From: Chlorobium sp.
GTDB taxonomy: Bacteria > Bacteroidota > Chlorobiia > Chlorobiales > Chlorobiaceae
Direction: 5' to 3'
Assembly (NCBI GenBank): GCA_005862225.1
Contig: SZXV01000002.1
Location: 620,001 to 684,000, forward strand
Length of the DNA stretch: 64,000 bases
The position numbers and the translations under genes are program-made. Position 1 is the first letter of the stretch, and the number at the start of each line of letters is the position of its first letter. Positions 10,195 through 23,700 of the stretch are shown one piece after another. Below the pieces are notes generated by a model. It was not told the DNA's origin. It saw nothing but the letters and a program-made list of their open reading frames with translations, and did not search any database.

Positions 10195-11574
10195 ATGATT
10201 ATTACCGTTAATCCTGCAACTGAAGAGCCGATTGCCGAGTATCAGACGATGACCTCCGGTGAGATCGAAGAAATTTTAGAGGTATCCCTGCGAGATGCGC
10301 TTTTATGGAAAAGAGTGTCAATTCCTGAACGCAGTGTGTTGATGAGGCGTCTTGCTGCGCTCATGCGTCGTCAGAAAGATCGTCATGCAGCGCTGATAAC
10401 CCGTGAAATGGGCAAACCACTTGCGCAGGCGGTTGCTGAGGTTGAAAAATGTGCATGGGTCTGTGATTTTTATGCCGACAATGCAGTGTCATTTTTGAAA
10501 CCGGAAAAGAGCGTTCTTGATGAAGGCGTACGGGGAGTGGTGAAATTTGAGCCAATTGGTCTTGTGCTTGGCATTATGCCCTGGAATTTTCCCTTCTGGC
10601 AGGTGTTTCGGTTTGCGGCACCGGCAATCATGGCTGGTAATGGTATTATTGTCAAACACGCTCCGAGTGTTACCGGATCAGCGATTGCCATTGAAACGCT
10701 GTTTCGTGAAGCAGGGTTTCCTGAACATCTCTATAGAACGGTTCATGTTGCCGTTGAGGAAGTTGATTCTATGACGGCCTTGATGATTGAGCATCCTGCT
10801 GTTCAAGGCATCTCAGTGACAGGAAGTACTGCGGCAGGACGTGCCGTTGGCGCCAAGGCAGGCAGAGCTCTTAAAAAAAGCGTGCTTGAGCTCGGTGGCA
10901 GCGATCCTTACCTTGTGCTTGATGATGCCGATATTTCACAGGCAGTTGCCATCTGTGCATCGGCCCGTCTTCTCAATTGTGGTCAAAGCTGTATTTCCGC
11001 AAAGCGCTTTATTGTTCATTCTTCAGTCATAAAAGAGTTTGAGTTGCTTCTTTTACAACGAATGCAGTCTGCTGTGATGGGTGATCCCTTTGATCGCGCT
11101 GTTGAAATTGGGCCGATGGCTCGCCAGGATCTTCGTGAGCAGTTGCACAGTCAGGTGTGCAGGAGCGTTCTTCAGGGAGCCCGCTTGCTTTGCGGAGGCG
11201 CAATCCCTGAAGGAAAAGGTTTTTTCTATCCTCCCACGCTTCTCTCGGGAGTGCAAAAGGGGATGCCAGTCTACAGTGAAGAGACATTCGGGCCTGTCGC
11301 AACACTTATTGAAGTCGCCGATGAGGATGAGGCCATACGAATTGCCAACGATACTTCTTATGGGCTGGGTTCAGCAGTTTTTTCCCGAAATATTGAAAGA
11401 GCCCTTGCTGTAGCGGATCAGCTTCAGACAGGGAACTGTTTTGTCAACAGTTCGGTAAAATCGGATCCCAGGTTGCCTTTTGGCGGTGTGAAAGAGTCTG
11501 GATATGGACGTGAACTGTCGCTGTATGGAATACATGAATTTGTCAACATAAAAAGCCTCTGCTTTTCAGGATAG
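10195..11574 (+). CDS. NAD(P)-dependent aldehyde dehydrogenase, succinate-semialdehyde type
   Basis: A 459-residue aldehyde dehydrogenase most like short succinate-semialdehyde dehydrogenases (GabD/YneI type). Visible motifs: MPWNFPFWQ before the cofactor site, SVTGSTAAGRAVGAKAG, the general-base Glu in LELGGSDP (about residue 232), the nucleophilic Cys in NCGQSCISAKR (about 266), and EETFGPVATL. It would oxidise succinate semialdehyde or a related short aldehyde to the acid; the substrate is inferred from family resemblance. The best-spaced ribosome site (caagga) serves an ATG at 10188 that opens only a 7-codon frame overlapping this start. A 224-base AT-rich gap and the giant autotransporter follow. 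Confidence 0.9.
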   Translation: MIITVNPATEEPIAEYQTMTSGEIEEILEVSLRDALLWKRVSIPERSVLMRRLAALMRRQKDRHAALITREMGKPLAQAVAEVEKCAWVCDFYADNAVSFLKPEKSVLDEGVRGVVKFEPIGLVLGIMPWNFPFWQVFRFAAPAIMAGNGIIVKHAPSVTGSAIAIETLFREAGFPEHLYRTVHVAVEEVDSMTALMIEHPAVQGISVTGSTAAGRAVGAKAGRALKKSVLELGGSDPYLVLDDADISQAVAICASARLLNCGQSCISAKRFIVHSSVIKEFELLLLQRMQSAVMGDPFDRAVEIGPMARQDLREQLHSQVCRSVLQGARLLCGGAIPEGKGFFYPPTLLSGVQKGMPVYSEETFGPVATLIEVADEDEAIRIANDTSYGLGSAVFSRNIERALAVADQLQTGNCFVNSSVKSDPRLPFGGVKESGYGRELSLYGIHEFVNIKSLCFSG

Positions 11575-11798
11575 ATCATTTTTCCGTTTCAGCAGAAATT
11601 AAGGATTTGATAAAAGAAATTATTAGCTATAACTTAAGATATAAGAAGAGAACGCATTATTTTGATGTTTTAAGTCTTTATATTATAGCGTTTTATATTT
11701 TTATCTTAACTATCTTGTTCTTTTCCTTTCGACTACAGTTTAGAATCAGCGCTCGGTTTATGCGTGTATATTAACTCATTTTTATCGTGGAGAAGATT

Positions 11799-14700
11799 AT
11801 GCCCAGCTCCTTTTCTTTGTCTCTTGGCAAGCTTTATTCATGCAGACAATCGATATATCGAGTTACTAAAGGTCTTCCCCCATTGATTTTTGCCTTGTTG
11901 TCCTCAGTCTTGGAAAGATGTTTTCTGCAGTTCCAGAAAAATCGTGTTTTGCTCAAAGCGATTTTCACACCAACTCTTATTTCTTCTATCCTCCTTATCG
12001 GATTATTCCTGATTGTCGATACGAAAAATGTTTTTGCTGCAAACACCATCGTAAATTTATCTGGCGACTCCAGTCATGAGTATGATGTCGAGGTCGGTGC
12101 AGTGCCGGGAAATGGTTCTGGTAAGTCCGTTGTGGCTTCTTCTGGAAATCCTCTTGATGTTACCATTGATGTCAATGGAAACTATAGTGTAACTCCGGGA
12201 GCTCCGGACGGTACCACCCTCATTATAACCGAGGCATCTTCTGGACCATCAGGTAGTTCTGGACCCTTAGTGAATTTGACCGTAAATACCGGTTCATATA
12301 AGGTCACTCCTGGCGCATTGGTTCCCAATGGTATAACAGCCGCAGTTCAGGGGGTATCCAAAGGATCGAATGGCGGCAACGGGGGAGATACCTATGTCGC
12401 GGGTAACGCTGGTGACGGAGGCACAGGCGCAAACGGTGGGAGTGTCACGGTCACACTCAATGGCAGCGCTTCTGCTACCAATGGAACAGGTTTAGCAGCC
12501 TTGAGTCTCGCTGGTAATGGGGGCAATGGAGGTAGTGCCTATGTTATAGCAGGGAGCTCTGGCAGTGGAGGGTTGGGTGGTTACGGCGGGGACGCGACTG
12601 CGACCCTCTCTAATCTCAACAGTTCTGTTTCTACAGTTGGTAATAATTCTGTTGGTGTTCTCGCTTTCAGTCAGGGCGGCAATGGAGGATCGGGTGGCGG
12701 CGGCGGAGGTCTTGTCTATAGTGCCGGTGGCGGTAGCCCGGCAGGCAGAGGTGGTCATGCATTAGTAAGTACTGATGAGGGGACATCAATTACGACCACA
12801 GGTGACTACTCCTACGGCATTGAGGCGCGCTCTCTTGGTGGAGGTGGTGGCTCCAGCTCTGGCGGTTTCGGTCTCTTCTATTCTGGTGGAGGCGGGGGTA
12901 GTACGGGTGGCAATGGCGGTATGGCCGAGGTGAGTGCCAGAGGTTTAATAACAACTTCTGGTAATTACGCGCAGGGTATTTTGGCCCAGTCTATTGGTGG
13001 GGGCGGCGGTGATGCAGGGACATCCCTGGGTTTGGTTGCCTTGGGTGGAGATGGTTCTGCAGGCGGTAGCGGCGGCACTGTACAGGTAGGAGTTGCCAGC
13101 ACAGGAAGCGTTAGAACGTCAGGTTTTGGTGCCAACGCCATTGAGGCACAGTCTATTGGCGGAAGCGGAGGAAATGGCGCAAGTTCAGGTGGACTGGTTT
13201 CTCTCGGTGGCAAAGGTTCTGACACGACGGTTGGAGGCGCAGTTACAGTATCGAACAGCGGGATGCTTACAACGGCAGGTGCCCAGGCGGCGGGTATTCT
13301 GGCTCAGTCAATCGGCGGCGGAGGCGGCAACGGCGGCACTGCCGCAGGTCTGTTCGCGGCTGGCGGTAGTGGTGGCAGCGGCGCTGACGGCGGCAGTGTG
13401 ATCGTCAGTAACGGGGGCAATATTTCTGCAGGCACAAACGGCCTTGTTTCAGCCAATTCTCCTGGCATTCTGGCTCAGTCGATTGGCGGCGGTGGAGGTA
13501 ACGGCGGGGGTGCTATTGCAGTTGGGCCAGGTATCAGTGCAGCTTTTGGGGGCGATGGCGCCGGAGGCGGAAAAGGCGGAAGCGTCGCCATTAAGCGGGA
13601 CAACATCGATCAGAATTTAGCTACAGCTTACCATATAAATACATACGGCGACCAGTCATCCGCTGTGGTGGCGCAGTCGATAGGCGGTGGCGGCGGCAAT
13701 GGGGGATTTGCTGTTTCCGCTTCCGGTGGTGCCCTTTTTAGTATAGCCATTGGTGTTGCAGGTTCCGGTGGGTTCGGTGGAGATGGTGGTTTGGTCAGTG
13801 TGGGGACGAAAGGAACGCTTTCGACCGTTGGTTCAAATTCTGATGGTATTCTGGCGCAGTCGATAGGCGGCGGCGGTGGTAATGGAGGATTTTCTGTTTC
13901 TGCAAGCGTTGGTGGTCTCGCCGGTGTTTCGGTTGCCGTGGGAGGAAGCGGTGGTACTGGCGGCAATGCCTCGGATGTGACAGTTTCAAATCTGAGCAAT
14001 ATTGATACCTATGGTGCCAATTCGTATGGAATTGCAGCGCAATCACTTGGCGGAGGTGGCGGTAACGGAGGGTTTACTGCAGGAGGAGCAATTGGCGCCT
14101 TGGGTGTCAGTGTAGGCGTCGGTGGAAAAGGGGGTTCAGGGGGATCGTCCGGCACGGTGACGGTGAACAGCTCCGGATCAATTATCACCTGGCGAGATAA
14201 CTCTACCGGTATTCTGGCGCAATCGCTGGGCGGTGGCGGCGGCAATGGCGGTTTTTCAGCCATAGGCACTCTTTCTCTTGCGGGAAGTGTTTCTGTCGGT
14301 GTTGGTGGCTCAGGCGGCATCGGACAGATTGCTGAAGACGTTATTGTCACTGCTGATGGTGGCGGTCAGTCGCTCTTTACCAGTGATTATTCTCTTGTTA
14401 CGTTTGGTCAAAATGCTGACGGTATCCTGGCACAGTCAATCGGCGGAGGTGGCGGTAACGGTGGTTTTGCCGGTACTCTTGCTCTCAGTGGTTCCGCAAG
14501 TGCCGGGATTTCACTTGGTGGCAGTGGCGGCATTGGAAACAGTGCAGGTACTGTCAGTGTGACAAGTGGTAATACTACGTTTCATAACAATATTTATACT
14601 GATGGAGATAATTCCAATGGTATTCTTGCGCAGTCGATCGGAGGTGGTGGTGGAAATGGTGGTTTTGCAGTATCGCTTTCCGGCTCGCTGCAAGGTCTCG

Positions 14701-17700
14701 GTTCTGCGGCGGTCACTCTCGGTGGGAATGGCGGAAGCGGTGCAACCGGTAATAGCGTTATAGTCAATAGTATCGGCAATATTAAAACCAACGGTGATAT
14801 GTCGGCCGCTATTTTTGCGCAGTCGGTCGGCGGTGGCGGAGGTAATGGCGGTTTCAGTGCAGCACTTTCCGCCAGCACCGGATTTTTTGGCGGCGCAGTG
14901 GCAATCGGCGGTTCGGGCAGTGGTGGAGGCAATGGCGGCAGTGTCATCGTGAACAGCACGGGCGATATTCAGACATCCGGCATGCAGTCTTCTGGTATTT
15001 TAGCACAGTCGGTTGGCGGCGGCGGTGGCAACGGTGGTTTTGCGGGATCGGGAGCTCTTTCTTTTGGCGGCGTTTCAGCGGCGGTCGGGCTTGGTGGAAG
15101 TGGCTCAAGTGGCGGTGATGGTTCTACGGTGGACGTTACCAGTATTGGAAACATTACAACTACCGGCGATGAGGCAAGCGCCATCATTGCGCAGTCGGTT
15201 GGCGGCGGCGGAGGTAATGGAGGTTCGACCATCGGCCTGTCGCTTGGAGCTTTGGCGGGAGCGAGTGTCAACATTGGTGGCAAGGGCGACAGTGGTGGCA
15301 ATGCTGCAGCAGTTACCGTGCATTCTGCCGGCAATCTGTCAACAGGTATAGAAGGAGCTGCTGGCAATGATGCCTATGGTATTCTGGCGCAGTCGATTGG
15401 TGGTGGTGGCGGCAATGGCGGTTTCAGCGGAAATATTACTTTTGGTGGTCTTGCGGGTATTGGTGTTTCTGTTGGTGGTTCCGGTGGTTCCGGCGGTAAA
15501 GCGGATCAGGTAATTGTAACGGGTTCAGGCAATATCAGCACATTTTTTGATAATTCCAGCGCTATCCTGGCGCAGTCGCTCGGTGGCGGTGGCGGCAATG
15601 GCGGATTCAGTTTTTCGGCTGCGGGTTCTGCTTCCTTTGAGGGGATTGGTGCAGCGGGTGCTGTTTCGGTTGGCGGTTTTGGTGGTACGGCAGGAGCGTC
15701 GTCAGTCGTCACCGTCAACAATACGGGCACGATCCTGACACAGGGTTTTAACTCTCATGGAATTGAGGCGCAATCTCTGGGTGGCGGCGGCGGCAATGGC
15801 GGTCTTTCTGTCTCTGGAGCATTTACGGTCGGCGCAGTGGGAATAGGTGTCTCGGTTGGCGGTTTTGGTGCTGGCGGCGGAGATGCTGGCGCGGTCATGG
15901 TTAATAGTTACAGCACAACTGGTTTTAATTCTCCAGTCTATGGAATTACTACATTGGAGACCGATGGCGACCAATCGAATGGTATTTTTGCGCAATCCCT
16001 TGGTGGTGGCGGAGGTAACGGAGGCTTTTCGGCAACAATCGGTGTTGCATTGCAGGGAGCAGCCGCTGGTGTTTCGGTCGGCGGATTTGGCTCCGGTGGC
16101 GGAAACGGTGAAGTGGTATCGGTTACAAGTTATAATAATATTCTGACGCAGGGAGACAAATCCAATGGTATCCTTGCCCAGTCAATCGGTGGTGGTGGCG
16201 GGAACGGCGGTTTTTCGATCGGACTCTCCGGTGGCTCAGAGTTTGGAGGTTCGGTTTCGGTTGGCGGTTTTGGTGCTGGAGGCGGAGATGCCTCTTCAGT
16301 GACAGTGAAGAACTATGGCACAATATGGACAAAGGGTGCTGATTCCAATGGTATTGAGGCACAATCTCTCGGTGGAGGCGGCGGCAATGGCGGATTCTCG
16401 ATTGCAGGTGCGTTTACGACAGGCTCGGCTGCTCTTGGTGTTTCTGTTGGTGGTTTCGGTGCTGGCGGCGGAGATGCTGGTGCTGTTGAGGTTGACAGCT
16501 ACGCCAAGGCGAATGGTGGCGTACCTGTCTTGATTGCGTCTGCGATGCTCACTCTTGAGACTGATGGCGACCGTTCGAATGGTATTCTGGCTCAGTCAAT
16601 TGGCGGCGGTGGCGGCAATGGTGGATTTTCCGGTGCTGGAGCTCTTTCTCCTGGCGGTGCTGCCATTGGTGTTTCGGTAGGAGGTTCTGCGCTTGGTGGC
16701 GGCGGTTTGGGTAACACAGTTACTGTAACAAGCGTTAATAATATCCTGACGCTGGGTGACAAGTCTAACGGTATTCTTGCGCAATCTATTGGCGGCGGTG
16801 GTGGAAACGGTGGTTTTTCGATCGGACTTTCCGGAGGTTCTGAATTTGCGGGGGCGCTCTCTGTTGGCGGTTTTGGTTCAGAGGGAGGAGATGCCTCTTC
16901 AGTCACTGTCCAGAACTTTGGCACAATATGGACAAAGGGTAATGATTCAAATGGTATTGAGGCTCAATCTCTTGGCGGCGGCGGGGGCAATGGCGGATTT
17001 TCGATTGCCGGTGCTTTCACGACAGGCACGGCTGCTCTTGGGCTTTCTGTGGGCGGTTTCGGCAATGGGGGCGGAAATGCCAGTGCTGTTAAGGTTGAAA
17101 GTTACTCCCATGCACTCAATATTGCTCCTGTTGCAGGAATATTCACCCTTGAGACCGATGGCGACCGTTCCAACGGTATTCTGGCTCAGTCAATCGGTGG
17201 TGGCGGCGGCAATGGCGGATTTTCCGGTGGATTGAGCGCTTCGACTTCAGGCGGTGCTTTCACAGCTTCTGTTGGCGGCTTTGGTGCTGGCGGTGGCAAC
17301 GCAGGAATTGTTACGGTTACCAGCTATAATAATATATTGACGAAGGGTGAAGATTCTAACGGCATACTGGCTCAGTCACTCGGCGGTGGTGGAGGAAACG
17401 GTGGCTTTTCGATTGGCTTGAGTGGTGGCACTGATTTTGCCGGTTCACTTTCGGTTGGCGGTTTTGCGACTGGGGGTGGTGGTGATGGCAGTACTGTGAC
17501 GGTCAATAGTGTCGGTACAATCAAAACAGGGGGAGACCGCTCGAATGGTATCGAGGCGCAATCAATCGGTGGTCGCGGCGGTAATGGAGGTTTTTCACTT
17601 GCCGGCTCTTTTGCACTTGGCAATGCAGGTTTGAGTGCAACTATTGGTGGTGCAGGCTCTGACGGTGGTCTCGGAGGAGATGTCACCGTCAACAGCACAA

Positions 17701-20700
17701 ATATCATTACCGATGCTATTGCGACCATAGAGACGACAGGCCAGAGTGCCAACGGCATTGAGGCGCAGTCAATCGGCGGCGGCGGTGGTAATGGTGGCTT
17801 TTCTGGTGCTTTCACTGCTACGGCAGACGCCAAGGCCTCTTTGTCTCTCAGTGTTGGTGGTTTTGGTGCTGCTGGTAATAGTGCAGGAGCTGTTAATCTT
17901 ACAAGCGTTGACAACATCCTGACCCATGCAGACGGATCGAACGGAATACTGGCGCAGTCTGTGGGCGGCGGCGGCGGGAATGGAGGGTTCAGTTTTGCTG
18001 GCACACTTTCAGTACCGGAAGGTAACAGTTTAAGTCTTTCGGCTTCTCTTGGCGGTTTCGGCGGTTCTGCTGGTGATGCTGGCACGGTCATGGTCGCATC
18101 TACCGGTCGCATCTCTACCCTTGGGAATCATGCCGATGGAGTGGTTGCGCAATCTCTTGGTGGTGGTGGTGGTAACGGAGGTTTGAGCGTAGCAGGAACT
18201 TTTAATTTTGCAAGTGCCAATAATGTTCCTTCGATTACCGCTTCTGTAGGTGGATTTGGTGGCTCTGGTGGCGCTGGCCATGATGTGAGCGTCACACGCA
18301 TTGGTGATACCGTAACGATTAGTGATGAATCGGTTGGTATCCTGGCTCAATCAATCGGTGGTGGTGGCGGCAATGGAGGGTTGAGCGTTGCAGGATCTAT
18401 TGGTGGGCCGGATTCAAAGCAGATTTCGGCATCTGTAGGTGGATTTGGCGGAGCTGGCAGCGAGGCTGGCATAGTAACGGTAAACAACACTGGCAATATT
18501 AAGACAGGCTCTTCGTCAGTTCAGAATCAGCAAATCGCCGAACTTGGCACAGTATTTGACAAGGTCACCGTAATTACTGGTCGTAATTCCGATGGCATTC
18601 TGGCGCAATCGATTGGTGGTGGTGGTGGTAATGGTGGTTTTTCATTCAGCGGAGCGGTAGCTCCTACAGGTGAAAATACGAATGTCAACGTCGGCCTAAC
18701 TGTCGGGGGATTTGGGGGTGATGGAGGAACCGGTGACAATGTTAATGTTACCAACCACGGTTTGATTCAGACTATCGGACCTGCTGCCAACGGCATTGAG
18801 GCACAATCGATCGGCGGTGGCGGTGGCAATGGCGGCAGTGCGCTTACAGGATTGCTCGCTGGAGGTGATGCCCAGGCTGGAAAAGCTGTTAATGTTGCTG
18901 TTTCCGTTGGTGGTATGGGAGGCGACGGAAATATTGCAGGAGATGTCCTGGTTGAGCAGTACGGTGGAATTCTGACCGAAGGAGCGGGATCAAACGGTAT
19001 TCTCGCGCAGTCAATTGGCGGCGGTGGCGGTAACGGCGGTGGTGCTAATTCACTTTCATTGCAGCTTGGCACTTCCTGTACGTTTTCTTTATTTGGCCTT
19101 GTGACCAAGGTCATCAGCAGTGTCAAGGCACCGAAGAATCCCAGCGTGAATGTTCAGGTTGATATTGGTGGCTGGGGTGGTACGGGTAATGACGCTGGCA
19201 ATGTGACGGTCACCAATCATGATTTTATTACAACAACCGGCAATGCTTCTGCGGGCATTATGGCGCAGTCAATCGGCGGCGGCGGCGGCAATGGCGGTCA
19301 GGCCATCGTAGGATTAAACGGTATGTTCCCTGGCGCAGAGTATGTTGATTATGCCATCACGGCTGTGACTTTGCCTATCAGTACGACAGGCTTATTGCAG
19401 GGATTGGGCAGATTCACGCTCGGAGGTTTTGGCGGAGCAAGTGGTGACGGTTTTGCTGTCAATGTCACAAACAATGGTTTGATTCAGACATCTGGTTCCG
19501 ATGCATACGGAATCTTCGCCCAGTCGATCGGTGGTGGCGGCGGCATAGGCGGTAACGCCTCGTCGGGTATTACAGGTTTGCTTAGCATCGGTGGTGGCGG
19601 TGGCGCAAGTGGTGATGGAGGTGCAGTCACGGTTATCAATAAGCCATCGCTAACAGCCACGGCCAATATTACAACTACAGGTTACGGTTCAACGGCAATT
19701 TTTGCCCAGTCGGTTGGCGGCGGCGGCGGTAATGGCGGATCGGCAGGAGGACTTATCTCTCTTGGTGGCGGTCCACGTTCCTGGATTCCTGGAGAGGTAA
19801 CGGCTTCAGCGGGTAATGGCGGTACTGTCTCTGTGAGCAATGATGCTACCCTGCATACCACAGGTGGCAATGCCGACGGCATTGAAGCCCAGTCAATCGG
19901 CGGCGGTGGCGGTAACGGTGGCAGCTCCGGACTTTCCGGGATAGCTGTCGGAGGCAAAGGCGGGGCCAGTGGCGATGGTGGTGACGTTACGGTTACCAAC
20001 TCGGCAACAGCGAAAATTGTAACAGAAGGAGCTGCTTCTGACGGTATCTTTGCCCAGTCTGTCGGCGGCGGTGGTGGCAATGGCGGTGGTACTGGGCTTG
20101 GGGTTGTTACTATAGGAGGAAACGCCAGCGGCGGTGGCAATGGTGGTCGTGTGACGATCAACAGTTATGGTACGGATGCTCTATCGATCAAGACAACAGG
20201 TGACGATGCAGTCGGTCTTTTTGGGCAGAGCATAGGCGGTGGTGGTGGGAATGGTGGCGCCACATTTATCTCGGCGGTCGGGGTCGGTGGAAAGGGTGGC
20301 TCAAGTGGTAATGGCGGCGAGGTTGATATCACCAACACCGCCTGGATAAGCACTTCAGGCAAGGGTTCGGATGCGATCCGTGCCCAGTCCATAGGCGGTG
20401 GCGGCGGTTCTGCAGGAGGCGTCTCCGATTCTGGCTTAAACGGTATAGGACTGATTGTCTCGGTTGGAGGTTCCGGTTCTGGCGGTGGAACAGGCGGTCA
20501 GGTCTCTGTTGATAACGCCAACAAACTGCATACAGTCGGTGATGCGGCAAACGGTATTTTTGCCCAGTCAATCGGCGGTGGCGGCGGCATAGGTGGTGGT
20601 GCCATTGGGGCTGTTGTTGTTGGCGGTAACGATGGTCAGCAAGGAGACGGTGGCGACGTGACGGTCATGAACAGGGAATATGGAATAATCTGGACCCAGG

Positions 20701-23700
20701 GTTCAATGGCCAACGGTATTTTTGCCCAGTCGGTAGGTGGAGGCGGCGGTGTTGGTGGTGGAAACTCTGCGACTGATCTCCTTGGCTTCAAGACGATCAT
20801 TGGTGGTAACGGCAGCGGCGGCGGTAATGGTGGAGCTGTGACTGTTGATAACTATAGCCGGATTGAGACCGATGGTTTTGCATCGCAGGTAATATTGGCG
20901 CAATCTGTGGGTGGCGGTGGAGGCAACGGGGGGGTTGCTGGTGGTGCTGGCGCTCAATTTTCAGCACAGTCTCTTGATGTGGCCGTTGGCGGAAATGGCG
21001 GCAGTGGTGGAAATGGCGGCGCTGTTATCGTCAATAATTATCAGTCAGGTACTCTTGTGACCAATGGAGCCAATTCTACGGCCATTTTTGCCCAATCGGT
21101 TGGTGGCGGTGGTGGTAACGGAGGTGGCGCATTGACAGGTAGCGGAGGAACCAGTACAGCGTCTGTGATTCTTGGCGGCGATGGTGGCGGCGGCGGCAAC
21201 GGTGGTAACGTGACGGTTGTCAACAATGGTCACATCGAGATCAATGCCAATAACTCGATTGGTATTATGGCACAATCGGTTGGTGGCGGCGGTGGAACAG
21301 CAGGCTCGGCGCTCGGTGTGGCTGTTGTACCGGTCTCCATCGGTGGTCAGAACGGCGTTCTTGGAACTGGCGGCGATGTCAGCGTTACCAATACCGGATC
21401 TATAATCATTAATGGTGATAATTCTGTTGGTATCTTCGCGCAATCGGTTGGTGGCGGCGGCGGTCTCGTCCAGCCAGGCGGCGGAGCCAGCAGTCTGGCC
21501 CTGCTCAATGGCGGTAATGGGATAGGAGGTACTGTTACTATCAATAATACGGCAGGTTCCATCACGGTCACTGGCGCCAACAGTGTCGCACTGTATTCGC
21601 AGAGTGTTGGTGGTGGTGGTGGTGCTGTTGGGCTTGCCTCCGATCCTCCGGGACAGATTGGCGCATTCCTCTTTTCCGGTTCGTCAGGGGGTCTGGGGGC
21701 TGCTGATGACACCATTATCAACCAGACAGGAGACCTGATTGCTCATGGAGTCAATTCGATTGCACTGATGGCACAGAGCGATGCGCCAGGTGGTACTGGA
21801 AACATTATTGTCAATATCCTGAATGCAGGGTCAACACCAAGCAACATTGAGGGAGGCAGCGACCAGGGAGCTGGCGTCTATATCCTGAATGGTGCTGACA
21901 ATTGGCTCAATAATCACGGGATAATTACTACGGTTCTGGGTGTTGACGGTTTTGCCGTACGCGCAAATTCAGGTAATGATAATATCGATAACTTTGGTCG
22001 GGTAATCGGTTCAGTGGATCTTTCAGTTGGTCGGGGTACTGATGTTAACTCCTTCCATAATGAGGAGCATGCAGTTTTCGACTCAGGTGTCACCGTTTAT
22101 TTGGGTGCAGGCAACCTGTTGACCAATGATGGCTTGCTGAGGCCAGGCGGATGTCAGAATGTGCTGACAACCAACCTTACCGGGGATTTTCTTCAGACGT
22201 CAAACGGCACCTATGGGGTCGATCTTGATCTGAGGAACCAGATTGCAGACAGACTGAATATTACCGGGACCGGCAATGTTTCGGGCGCCATAACTCTTAA
22301 CCTGATTGAGCCTGAAATTTATGCTGGATATGCTTTGCCAGGTCAACATAACAATGTGTTGATATCTGCAACAGGCGGAGTGTCTGATAACGGTATAACC
22401 TTTCTGGCACCCAATACGGTGGTTGCACACTATTCACTGCTCTACCCGAATCTGACAGATATTGACCTGAATTATGTGATTGATTATTCTCCTTCCGGTC
22501 TGACGCAAAATCAGCATTCAGTTGGCAACGCAATTAATCAGATACAACTGGCTCAAATATCGCCAGCGTTCAGGCCTGTTGCAAGTGCGTTATTTTTTCA
22601 ACCGGACACGCCCACACTTGCAAGGATTTATGATTCACTATCGGGTGAAGGAACGTTACAATTCCAGCGGGTTGGCTTTTTGGCAAACGATATGTTTTTT
22701 AAAGCCATTGCTCACAGGACAGAATATTGGCTTTCCAAAGATACCTATGACTCCTCCGGTCACTCTTATTTTGACCCATCCAGGGCCAATGGTATGCCAC
22801 GAGGGTCAAATCGCAATTGGCGGGTATGGATGAATCAATACCACGAAAGTGGATGTTTTGATGGTGATCCTGTCATTGGGTCGGCAAATTTTAATGATCG
22901 CGGTGATGGTTTTGCTTTCGGACTTGACAAGCAGATATCGTGTAACACATTGATTGGTGTTGCTGCGGGCCATAGTCGATTTTCATTCAATGTGCCTGAT
23001 CGTGAGATGAGCGGTAATGTTGATGCGCTGCATATCGCAGGCTATGGCGCGATACTCCAGAACAATTATTATGTTACTGCTTCTCTGGGGTATGATCATT
23101 TTAATAATGACGAGAAACGACATGCCTTCATTCCTGGTGTTTCGATGGATTTTCCGTGTGGAAACCAAATGAATATATCAGGGTTTGATGAATATCTTTC
23201 TGGTGTATTTCAAAGCTCTTCTTTTAGCGCTGATGTTGAGGCTGGTTATAAAATTCAGCTCAATACCGTTGATGTTACACCATTTGTAGGCTTAAAGTTT
23301 GGATCGATGTCTATGGATAGTTTTACCGAGACCAAAATGTGGGATGGCATGAGTCAGATCGGGTTATCCTATGATCATCGTATCATCAATTCGTTGCCAC
23401 TGCGACTCGGTATGCAACTGAAAACGAAAACTGAGCTTTCTTCTGATGCGCTCTTGTCAGTAGCAGTCAGTGCCGCATGGAAGCATGAATTCGAGCCAGA
23501 ACGGTCGATAAAAAGTTCGTTTATCACCGCGCCGGGTTTTGATTTTGTAATACAGGGATCACAGTCAGCAGTAGACTCCATGCTTAGTGGTATCGGATTA
23601 AACCTGACCATCAAAAAAAGCTGTGCACTGTTTGTGAATTTCCAGTGCGATACTTTTGGTGTTGGTCAAAGCTATGCCGGAATGGCAGGTTTACATATTT

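Noticed and set aside
12492-21721. Long minus-strand Pro-rich ORFs (up to 246 codons) across the autotransporter
   Set aside because: They are the reverse reading of GGN-rich sense codons (giving Pro, Ala and Thr), have the repeat period of the sense gene and lack ribosome sites.
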